From ZC4RG20 sp963702105 (GTDB lineage Bacteria > Pseudomonadota > Gammaproteobacteria > Steroidobacterales > Rariloculaceae): a DNA stretch of 64,000 nt. The translations under genes and the position numbers were made by a program. Positions 8,962 to 15,849 of the stretch are shown here, piece after piece (the stretch's first letter is position 1; each line of letters begins with the position of its first letter). The notes beneath the pieces were generated by a model, which saw only the letters and a list, made by a program, of their open reading frames with translations, searched no databases and was not told the DNA's origin. The stretch spans positions 3,348,001 through 3,412,000 of the forward strand of contig OY969712.1 of the NCBI GenBank assembly GCA_963702105.1, in the 5' to 3' direction.

Positions 8962-10181
8962 CAGGCGGCGCCCATTGCGGCCACCGGCTCGAGGCGCCGG
9001 ATCCGCCGGTACGGGACGACGCCCGCGAGCGCGACCGAGATCACGACCGCGGCGGGGCCGGCTAGCAGGCTCACGGCGCCGACGCTCGGATGCAGCAGCC
9101 CCGGCAAGCCCCACTCGGCAAACAGCCCTTCGACGCCCGCGAAGGCGATGCCGCGCCATTCGAGCCACAGCGCCGCCGCGCCGCCGATCGCGATGCCGAT
9201 CAGATTGCCGAGCACGGCAATGAATATGAGCTCGAGCCACAGCATCCTGCCGGTGAGATCGGAGCGCATGCCGATCGCGAGCAGCACGCCGAACTCGCGC
9301 GTGCGCTCGAGGACCGACATCAGCAGCGTATTGAGGATGATGAAGACCACGACGACGACGAGGCTCACGTACCAGAGCATCGAGGTGGAGAAGTCGAGCG
9401 CGATCGCCTGCTCGAGGCCCGGCTGCAGCGCGCCCCAGTCCTCGACGACGAGTCCCTCGCGCGCGGCCAGCCGCCGCACCGAGGGCAGCGCCCGGTTCAC
9501 CCTCGCGAGGCTCGGCCCGGCCAGCGCGACGACGTTGGCCGCATCGCCCATCGCAAACGCAGCCTGGAAGCGGTGAAGCGGCATCTCGGCGATGCGCCGA
9601 TCCAGATCGCCCATGCCGGTCCTGAAGACGCCGACGACCGCGAGGCTGTCGGCGGCGATGCTGCCGTCCACGGCCGAACCGAGCAGCGTCACGCGATCGC
9701 CGACGCCGAGGTGCAGATCGCGCGCGAGCGCCGCCCCGAGAACCACGGCATCCGTGTCGTTCGGCGCGAGGTAGCGACCTTCCGTGACCGTCGACGCCAG
9801 TGTCGAGACGTGCGGCTCGGTGCGCGGGTCGACGCCCTCGACGGCCGCACCGTAGCTGCGCTCGCCGTTCGCCAGAATGACATACGCAGAGGCGCGCGGA
9901 GCGGCGGCCGTGACGCCCGGAAGCGCCGCCGCCTCGGCCGCGAGCGCCGCCGGCGCTTCGATGAGCTTGCGCACGTCCGGATCATCGGCGTAGCCCGGGG
10001 GCTGGATCTGCGCGAAGCCGTCGAAGATCCGCAGCGCGTTCGCCTTCATGTCGTCGTAGACGCCGAGCTGGAACGAGAGCATGAAGACCAGCAGTGCCGC
10101 GGCGAAGGCGATGCTCGCGAGGCTCAGGCCGGTGCGCAACGGCTGACGCCAGAGGTTCCGCCACGCCATCGCGAACAGCAT
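8961..10181 (-). CDS. FtsX/LolC-E-type ABC permease, first of pair
   Basis: 406 residues with the same architecture as its neighbour: TM1 in WRNLWRQPLRTGLSLASIAF, a large periplasmic domain (about residues 45-265), then TM2-TM4 with the coupling motif RTREFGVLLAIGMRSDL and a C-terminal PYRRIRRLEPVAAM tail. The two permeases are clearly diverged, as in LolC/LolE, rather than a recent duplication. Start is 6 bp after the stop of the LolA-like gene. Together with the ATPase it should extract or move a lipid or lipoprotein at the inner membrane; cargo is unknown. Confidence 0.92.
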   Translation of the reverse strand: MLFAMAWRNLWRQPLRTGLSLASIAFAAALLVFMLSFQLGVYDDMKANALRIFDGFAQIQPPGYADDPDVRKLIEAPAALAAEAAALPGVTAAAPRASAYVILANGERSYGAAVEGVDPRTEPHVSTLASTVTEGRYLAPNDTDAVVLGAALARDLHLGVGDRVTLLGSAVDGSIAADSLAVVGVFRTGMGDLDRRIAEMPLHRFQAAFAMGDAANVVALAGPSLARVNRALPSVRRLAAREGLVVEDWGALQPGLEQAIALDFSTSMLWYVSLVVVVVFIILNTLLMSVLERTREFGVLLAIGMRSDLTGRMLWLELIFIAVLGNLIGIAIGGAAALWLEWRGIAFAGVEGLFAEWGLPGLLHPSVGAVSLLAGPAAVVISVALAGVVPYRRIRRLEPVAAMGAA

Positions 10182-10187
10182 GTGCGC

Positions 10188-10964
10188 TCAGTCCCGCGGG
10201 TTCTCGAGGTTCGAGCGGGTGAACAGATAGTCCGGCAGCGCAACGTTGAACCGCCCCGCCGTCGTCTCGACGCGGGTCCACTCCCCCGGCTTGTCGAGCG
10301 GCGCCATCTTCAGCACGACAGGATACTCGCGGCCGCCGAGCGGTCCGACCTTCTCGGTCGTCATCGTACGCACCGCCTTCATGTCCTGATCGAAGAACGT
10401 CTCCTCGAGCAGGATGCCGTCCTCGCGGACCTTGACCTGCTGCTTGCCCCAGATCACGGGCGCGCCGGGCTTCGGCACCGCCTCGATCGTGTAGACGGTG
10501 CGGCCGTCTGCCTCGGCGCTCCCGACGATCTTGTGCGTGTAGTCGGTCAGGATGTCCTCGGCCTTCGCGAGATCGTTATATGAGAAGTCCGACCCCATCC
10601 AGGATTGCGACTGCAGCGACGCGGGCAGCTTGATGACCTGATTGAGCTTCGGATTGTAGATCCACATCCGCTCGCCGAGCTTGAGCGTCGCGTTGCCCGC
10701 CACCTTGGCCGGCGCCGTGAAGCGCACGAGCGCCTCGTCGCGCCCCCGAGTGAAGGCCTTCATACCGAGGTGCCGCTCCGAGGCGGGCCGGTGAATCGTC
10801 ATCGTCACGGAGGTTTCCGAGCTGTCGGCCCGCCAGTTGTCGAAGGCGGCGCGCAGCAATGCCGTAGGGTCGGCCGCGCGACCGATCGCGGGCGCTGCGG
10901 CGAGCACGCAGGCCGCGCACAGGACGGCGGTCGGGAGCGGGCGGCGACGAGGCTTCGGGTTCAC
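10188..10964 (-). CDS. LolA-like outer-membrane lipoprotein-sorting protein (periplasmic carrier)
   Basis: 258 residues from a GTG start at 10964. I prefer this to the longer GTG at 11000 because AAGGAG (10975-10980) lies 10 nt upstream of it and because the longer start falls inside the probable operator. A signal peptide follows (through AAPAIGRAADP). The mature protein matches COG2834: DNWRADSSETSVTMTIHRP, RFTAPAKVAGNATLKLGERM, WIYNPKLNQVIKLPASLQSQ, SWMGSDFSYNDLAKAEDIL, and a C-terminal NVALPDYLFTRSNLENP. Such proteins have a LolA/LolB-like half-barrel that carries acylated or lipid cargo across the periplasm. First gene of the five-gene operon. Confidence 0.88.
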   Translation of the reverse strand: MNPKPRRRPLPTAVLCAACVLAAAPAIGRAADPTALLRAAFDNWRADSSETSVTMTIHRPASERHLGMKAFTRGRDEALVRFTAPAKVAGNATLKLGERMWIYNPKLNQVIKLPASLQSQSWMGSDFSYNDLAKAEDILTDYTHKIVGSAEADGRTVYTIEAVPKPGAPVIWGKQQVKVREDGILLEETFFDQDMKAVRTMTTEKVGPLGGREYPVVLKMAPLDKPGEWTRVETTAGRFNVALPDYLFTRSNLENPRD

Positions 10965-10983
10965 GGCGGTCGGACTCCTTCTC

Positions 10984-10999
10984 TGGACCAGTCGGTCCA
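10984..10999. promoter_or_regulatory. Probable TetR operator upstream of Lol-like operon
   Basis: Perfect inverted repeat TGGACC-AGTC-GGTCCA. On the minus strand it begins 9 nt after the TACAAA -10 box, that is just past the expected transcription start, so bound repressor would block initiation. The TetR-family gene begins 42 bp away in the opposite direction, the usual arrangement for local control. It also covers codons 2 to 6 of the rejected longer start of the LolA-like gene. Binding by this regulator is inference. Confidence 0.65.
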
Positions 11000-11008
11000 C
11001 ACTTCTGG

Positions 11009-11037
11009 TTTGTACAGCTTGTCACTGGTAAGGTCAA
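11009..11037 (-). promoter_or_regulatory. Sigma-70-like promoter of Lol-like operon
   Basis: On the minus strand TTGACC (11032-11037) and TACAAA (11009-11014) are separated by exactly 17 nt. Five of six and four of six bases match the -35 and -10 consensus. The position fits a short leader, the operator and then the Shine-Dalgarno before the GTG at 10964. Confidence 0.65.
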
Positions 11038-11041
11038 GCGC

Positions 11042-11663
11042 ATGACCCGCCGACGCTTCGAGAATCTCGACCCCGAGCGCCAGCAGCGCCTGTTCGACAG
11101 CGCCGCCGAGGAGTTCGGCGCCAAGGGATACGACGCCGCCTCGCTGAACCGCATCCTCGAGCGTTCGGGGATGAGCAAGAGCTCGCTCTACTACTACTTC
11201 GAGGACAAAGCGGATCTCTTCACGACGCTCGTCGAGCGCTCGCTGAGCTTCCTCTTCAGGGAGATCGGCGGGTTCGACCCGGAGAAGCTCACGGCGGAGA
11301 CGTTCTGGCCTGAGCTCGAGGCGCTGTACCGGCGCGCGATCGTGCTCGTGAACCGCGATGCCTGGTACGTCAAGCTCGGCCGCATGTTCTATCGCCTCCG
11401 CGGGGACCCTAAGGAGGGCGGCGCCACGGGACGGATGTTCGAGGCGGCGCGGCGCTGGATAGGACTCGTCGTCGCGCGCGGTCAGGCGCTCGGCGTAGTG
11501 AGGACCGACTTGCCCGGTTCCCTGCTCATCGACGGCGCGATGGGCCTCGGCGAGGCGCTCGACCGTTGGGTCGTCGCGCATTGGGACGAGCTCGAACGTC
11601 GAGGGGCGCCTCGAGATGGCGAGGCTGCACGTCGATCTGTTTCGCAGGCTCCTCGCGCCTTGA
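11042..11663 (+). pseudogene. TetR/AcrR-family regulator with apparent one-base frameshift
   Basis: The N-terminal DNA-binding domain is typical: RQQRLFDSAAEEFGAKGYDA, then the helix-turn-helix ILERSGMSKSSLYYYFEDKA. The ligand domain reads normally to DRWVVAHWDELERR, after which the same frame becomes arginine-rich and runs on to 12184 through the next gene. Removing one G from GGGG at 11603-11606 restores RLEMARLHVDLFRRLLAP and a stop at 11661-11663, giving 206 residues, the normal family length. So either the gene is frameshifted (losing only the last helix) or the sequence has one extra G. It is the obvious regulator of the divergent Lol-like operon. Confidence 0.8.
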
Positions 11664-11729
11664 CAAGCTCTTCGCGATGCCGCGCAATCGGCGTCGCATC
11701 GGCCCTTCGCGGCGAGGTCCTGGGGAATC

Positions 11730-12818
11730 GTGCGTCTCACTTCGGCTGCCATTACGGTTTCGCTGCTGGTCCTCGCCGCGTGTGCCGGTCACCGGGATGC
11801 GCTGAACATCTACAACTGGTCGGACTACATCGGCCGAACCACGCTCGCGGACTTCACGGCCGCCACGGGCATCGAGACGCGCTACGACGTTTACGACAGC
11901 AGCGACGTGCTCGAGGCCAAGCTTCTCGCCGGCAACAGCGGTTACGACGTCGTCGTGCCGACGGCCTGGCCCTACTTTGCGCGCGAGATCCAGTCCGGTC
12001 TCTATCGCAAGCTCGATGCATCGAAGATTCCGAACCTCGCGAACCTCGATCCCCGGTTAATGAAAGAAGTCGCGGCGGCCGATCCCGGCAACGAGCACGG
12101 CGTGATCTACGAGTACGGCACGAACGGTCTCGGCTACAACGTCGAGAAGATCGCCGAGCGCCTGCCGTCGGCCCCGCTCCATAGTTGGGCCATGATCTTC
12201 GATCCGAAGATCGTCTCCAAATTCGCCGACTGCGGCGTGACCATGCTCGACGCCGGCAGCGAGGTGATCCCGCTCGCGTTAAATTACCTCGGAAGGAATC
12301 CGAACAGCACGAGCCGCGCCGACCTCGAGGCCGCCGAGGCACTGCTGCAGAGCGTGCGGCCCTACGTCAAGTACTTTCACTCATCCCAATACATCAACGA
12401 CCTTGCCTCCGGGGACATCTGTCTGGCGCTCGGCTGGTCCGGCGACGTGCTGCAGGCCAAGGCGCGCAGCGCCGAGGCAGAGAGCCCGCAGCAGATCGCG
12501 TACTCGATCCCGGAAGAAGGGACGCTGCTTTGGTTCGACATGCTCGCCGTTCCCAAAGACGCACCCCACCCAAACGCGGCGTACGCGTTCATCAACTTCG
12601 TCCTCGCGCCGAAGGTGATCGCCGGCGTGACGAATGCGGTCGGCTATGCGAACGCCGTTCCGGCCTCGCTACCCTACGTGGACGCGAAGATCCGGGACGA
12701 CGGGAGCGTATTCCCGCCGCCCGCGACGCTCGCGAAGCTGTTCGTCGCCAAGGTGCTGCCCGCAGATGCGGAGCGCGAGCGTAACCGCGCATGGACGCGC
12801 ATTCGCTCGGGTCGGTAG
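11730..12818 (+). CDS. potF: PotF/PotD-like polyamine-binding lipoprotein
   Basis: 362 residues from a GTG start preceded by TGGGGA. N-terminal lipoprotein signal with lipobox LAAC. The mature protein begins LNIYNWSDYIGRTTL, the polyamine-binding signature in which the Trp and Asp contact the ligand, and continues with YDVVVPTAWPYFAREI, YGTNGLGYNVEKI, YFHSSQYINDLASGDICLAL, GWSGDV and WFDMLAVPKDAPHPNAAYAF, all standard for PotF. It delivers putrescine or a related polyamine to the permease genes that follow, 14 bp downstream. The exact substrate cannot be told. It is the first gene of an intact four-gene operon. Confidence 0.92.
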   Translation: MRLTSAAITVSLLVLAACAGHRDALNIYNWSDYIGRTTLADFTAATGIETRYDVYDSSDVLEAKLLAGNSGYDVVVPTAWPYFAREIQSGLYRKLDASKIPNLANLDPRLMKEVAAADPGNEHGVIYEYGTNGLGYNVEKIAERLPSAPLHSWAMIFDPKIVSKFADCGVTMLDAGSEVIPLALNYLGRNPNSTSRADLEAAEALLQSVRPYVKYFHSSQYINDLASGDICLALGWSGDVLQAKARSAEAESPQQIAYSIPEEGTLLWFDMLAVPKDAPHPNAAYAFINFVLAPKVIAGVTNAVGYANAVPASLPYVDAKIRDDGSVFPPPATLAKLFVAKVLPADAERERNRAWTRIRSGR

Positions 12819-12832
12819 CCCGCTGACGGCGC

Positions 12833-14080
12833 ATGGCCGAGGGTTCGAAGGCGGAGAGAGACGACGCTTCTTCGGCGCCGATCGTACGCATGGAAGCCGT
12901 GCGCAAGGGGTTCGGCTCGTCGCTCGCGCTGGACGAGATCAGCCTCGAGGTCGAGCGCGGCGAGATGTTCGCGCTGCTGGGCGCCTCGGGCTCGGGCAAG
13001 ACGACTCTGCTGAGGCTGCTCGCGGGCTTCGAGCAGCCGGACCGGGGCCGAATCGTCATCGACGGCCGCGACGTGACCGCCGTGCCGCCCTATGAGCGTC
13101 CCGTGAACATGATGTTCCAGTCGTATGCGCTGTTTCCGCATATGAGCGTCGGCGACAACGTCGCATTCGGCTTGCGCCAGGGACGCGGGCGCGAGCGCCT
13201 GTCGAAGGCCGAGATTCGCGAGCGTACTCGCGAAGCGCTGCAACTCGTGCGTCTCGAAGGCTACGAGTCCCGCCGTCCCGGGCGGCTCTCCGGCGGCGAG
13301 CAGCAACGCGTCGCCTTGGCCCGAGCGATCGTGAAGCGGCCGAAGCTGCTGCTGCTCGACGAGCCGCTCGCGGCGCTCGACCGAAAGCTGCGCCAAGCGA
13401 CTCAACTCGAGCTCGTGCGCATCCAAGCCGAAACGGGCATCGCGTTCGTGATCGTGACTCACGATCAGGAGGAAGCGATGAGCCTCGCCGGCCGCTTGGC
13501 CGTGCTGCATGCGGGCCGCATTGCGCAGATCGGTCCGCCGCGGCAGATTTACGAGTTCCCCGCGAGCGTCTACGTAGCGGACTTCGTCGGCGCGTCGAAT
13601 CTGTTGCGCGGCCCTGTCGCCGCACTGGGCGCGGACGGCGCGCGCGTCGCGTGCGCCGAGCTCGAGGCACCCCTGCTCGTCGCAGAGCCGCCCGCGGGCG
13701 TGCGCGTGGGGACAACCCTGCACGTGGCCGTCCGCCCGGAACGCATCACGGTCGAACCGGCCGGGGCCGATGCGGCGGCTGGGGCCGATATCGGCGCCCG
13801 GGCCGCCGCCGAGGCCGCAACCGAGGCCGCCGCCGAGGCCGCAACCGAGGCCGCAGCCGGAAACGGCGTGGGAACCGCTCTCGGTCCCAACGAGGCCGAA
13901 GGAACCGTTCGCGACATTGCGTTTCTCGGCAATCAGTCTCGGCTGACCGTCGAGCTCGCGAGCGGCAAGCTCATGACGGCGTTGCGGCTGAACCCCGGGA
14001 CGGCAACGGAGACCCTTCGGCCCGGAAGCCGCGTCCTGTTGCGTTGGACCGCACGCGACTGCCGCGGATTGATCGCGTGA
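12833..14080 (+). CDS. potG: PotG/PotA-like polyamine ABC transporter ATP-binding protein
   Basis: 415 residues. Walker A GASGSGKTTLLR, Q-loop NMMFQSYALFPHM, signature RLSGGEQQRVALARAI, Walker B LLLLDEPLAALDRKLR and H-loop IVTHDQEEAM are intact. A C-terminal TOBE domain follows (VRPERITVEP and VRDIAFLGNQSRLTVEL), but the two TOBE halves are separated by an Ala/Glu/Thr-rich insert of about 35 residues encoded by a near-perfect 24-bp direct duplication (13811-13834 and 13835-13858). The insert should be a surface loop or helix and is not typical of PotG. Stop codon overlaps the GTG of the next gene. Confidence 0.93.
   Translation: MAEGSKAERDDASSAPIVRMEAVRKGFGSSLALDEISLEVERGEMFALLGASGSGKTTLLRLLAGFEQPDRGRIVIDGRDVTAVPPYERPVNMMFQSYALFPHMSVGDNVAFGLRQGRGRERLSKAEIRERTREALQLVRLEGYESRRPGRLSGGEQQRVALARAIVKRPKLLLLDEPLAALDRKLRQATQLELVRIQAETGIAFVIVTHDQEEAMSLAGRLAVLHAGRIAQIGPPRQIYEFPASVYVADFVGASNLLRGPVAALGADGARVACAELEAPLLVAEPPAGVRVGTTLHVAVRPERITVEPAGADAAAGADIGARAAAEAATEAAAEAATEAAAGNGVGTALGPNEAEGTVRDIAFLGNQSRLTVELASGKLMTALRLNPGTATETLRPGSRVLLRWTARDCRGLIA
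13811..13858 (+). repeat. 24-bp tandem duplication inside potG
   Basis: Two adjacent 24-bp units beginning GAGGCCGCAACCGAGGCCGC differ at one position. They encode EAATEAAA twice and form most of the unusual insert in the TOBE region of the ATPase. Confidence 0.85.
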
Positions 14081-14952
14081 GCGTGCGCCGCTGCGCGCCG
14101 GCGGCCCCCCTCGCGTGGCTCGCGATCTTCTTTCTCTTGCCCTTCGCCATCGTCGCCGTGATCAGCTTGTCGCATGCCGTGATCGGTCAGCCGCCGTATG
14201 CGCCGGTAATCGGTCTCGAGGGCGGGCGGCCGGCCTTCGAGGGCGGCTTCGGCAGTTACCGGTTGCTGTTCTCCGAGCCGCTTTACGTCGAGGCCCTGCT
14301 CGGTTCGCTGCGCATCGCGCTCGTGACGACGGTGCTCTGCCTCGTCATCGCCTACCCGATGGCGTACACACTCGCCCGCGCCCGCGAGCCGTACCGCGCT
14401 GCGCTGCTCACGGCCGTGGTCCTGCCGTTCTGGACCTCCTTCCTGATCCGCGTCTACGCCTGGATCGGCCTGCTGCGCGACAACGGCATTCTCAATCACG
14501 CCCTGCTCGGGCTCGGGCTCATCCGCTCTCCGCTCAAGATCATCAATACCGACGCCGCGGTGTACATCGGCATCGTGTATACCTATCTGCCGTTCATGAT
14601 CCTGCCGCTCTACGCGACGCTCGAGCGGCTCGACTGGAGGCTGCTCGAGGCCGCGGCGGATCTCGGTTGCCGGCCGTTCCGGGCCTTCCTGCGCATCACG
14701 CTGCCGCTGTCGGCGCCCGGGATCCTGGTCGGCGCGCTGCTCGTGTTCATTCCCGTGACGGGCGAGTTCGTCGTGCCCGAGCTGCTCGGCGGCCCGAACA
14801 CGCTCATGATCGGTAAAGTCCTATGGGAGGAGTTCTTCGAGAATCACGACTGGCCCGTGGCCTCGGCGCTCGCGGTGCTCATCGTCCTCGTGCTGTTGCC
14901 GGCCATGCTCGCGCTGCAGCGCGCCCAGGCCGCCGCCCGGGATGTGCAATGA
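14077..14952 (+). CDS. potH: PotH-like polyamine ABC transporter permease
   Basis: 291 residues from a GTG at 14077 that overlaps the ATPase stop (GTGA); a second in-frame GTG at 14083 is possible. Six membrane helices, with the first from LAWLAIFFLLPFAIVAVISL. The EAA-type coupling loop reads LEAAADLGCRPFRAFLRITL followed by PLSAPGILVGALLVFIPVTG. FWTSFLIRVYAWIGLL and FVVPELLGGPNTLMIGKVL are hallmark PotB/PotH segments. The open frame extends far upstream but that part is a shadow of potG. It forms the channel with the PotI product. Confidence 0.93.
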   Translation: MSVRRCAPAAPLAWLAIFFLLPFAIVAVISLSHAVIGQPPYAPVIGLEGGRPAFEGGFGSYRLLFSEPLYVEALLGSLRIALVTTVLCLVIAYPMAYTLARAREPYRAALLTAVVLPFWTSFLIRVYAWIGLLRDNGILNHALLGLGLIRSPLKIINTDAAVYIGIVYTYLPFMILPLYATLERLDWRLLEAAADLGCRPFRAFLRITLPLSAPGILVGALLVFIPVTGEFVVPELLGGPNTLMIGKVLWEEFFENHDWPVASALAVLIVLVLLPAMLALQRAQAAARDVQ

Positions 14953-15755
14953 ACCGCCGAGGGATGGCGCTGGGCCTGCCCGTCGCGTTCGGTTTTGTCT
15001 TCTTGTACGCACCCATCGTGGTACTCGTCGTCTACTCGTTCAACGACAGCCGCCTCGTTGCGGTCTGGGGAGGCTGGTCGACGAAATGGTATGCGGCGCT
15101 CGTTCACGACCGCGCATTGCTCGAGGCGGCATGGCTGTCGCTGCGCCTTGCCGCGGCCACGGCCGTTCTGTCCGCCGTTCTCGGCACGCTGGCCGGCATC
15201 GCGCTGGGTCGCCGCGGCACCTTTGCCGGCAGGCGCCTGCTCGGGACGATGATCGGCGGCCCGATCGTGCTGCCCGATGTCGTGATCGGCCTCTCGCTGC
15301 TGTTGCTGTTCGTCGCCCTGCAGGCGGCCCTCGGCGTACCGAGCGCCCGCGGCGCGCTCACGATCGTGCTCGCGCACACGACGTTTGGCCTGTGCTACGT
15401 GACGTTGATTGTGCAGGCACGGCTCGCCGGGCTCGACCGCGACGTCGAGGAGGCCGCCATGGACCTCGGCGCGCGTCCCTGGAAAGTCACGATGCTGATC
15501 ACCGTGCCGCTGCTCGCCCCGGCGATTCTGGCGGGCTTGCTGCTGGCCTTTACGCTTTCCTTCGACGATCTCGTCATCGCGAGCTTCGTCTCGGGCCCCG
15601 GCGCAACAACGCTGCCCATGGCCGTGTTCTCGTCCGTACGCCTGGGCGTGAAGCCGGAGGTCAACGCGCTCGCGACGATGCTGATCCTGATCGTCGCCGG
15701 GGTCGCGATCCCCACCGGCCTGTTCATGGTGCGGAGCCGAAGGCTCGGCGGCTAG
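14949..15755 (+). CDS. potI: PotI-like polyamine ABC transporter permease
   Basis: 268 residues from the ATG at 14949, overlapping the potH stop (ATGA). Typical PotC/PotI: FLYAPIVVLVVYSFNDSR in and after TM1, WYAALVHDRALLEAAWLSLR, LPDVVIGLSLLLLFVAL, the EAA loop EEAAMDLGARPWKVTMLITV with PLLAPAILAGLLLAFTLSFD, and ISFVSGPG-like DDLVIASFVSGPGATTLPM. Last gene of the operon; a hairpin follows 16 bp after its stop. Confidence 0.93.
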   Translation: MNRRGMALGLPVAFGFVFLYAPIVVLVVYSFNDSRLVAVWGGWSTKWYAALVHDRALLEAAWLSLRLAAATAVLSAVLGTLAGIALGRRGTFAGRRLLGTMIGGPIVLPDVVIGLSLLLLFVALQAALGVPSARGALTIVLAHTTFGLCYVTLIVQARLAGLDRDVEEAAMDLGARPWKVTMLITVPLLAPAILAGLLLAFTLSFDDLVIASFVSGPGATTLPMAVFSSVRLGVKPEVNALATMLILIVAGVAIPTGLFMVRSRRLGG

Positions 15756-15771
15756 TGGCGTCTCGGCTCCC

Positions 15772-15800
15772 GCGAAGTGAGCCGCAGTGCTCACTTTCGC
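15772..15800 (+). terminator. Hairpin after potI (possible weak terminator)
   Basis: Inverted repeat GCGAAGTGAGC (15772-15782), loop CGCAGT, then GCTCACTTTCGC (15789-15800): an 11-bp stem with one bulged base. It lies 16 bp after the potI stop and 50 bp before the next start. There is no clear T-run after it, so it may stabilise the 3' end or be recognised by a protein rather than terminate transcription. Confidence 0.45.
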
Positions 15801-15849
15801 ACTCCTACATTCTGTTAAGCTCCGCCGCACTCGAATGAGGAGCGCATCT

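Noticed and set aside
11042..12184. A 380-residue TetR protein
   Set aside because: The last 170 or so codons are an out-of-frame reading of potF; the normal TetR end is recovered with a one-base change at 11603-11606.
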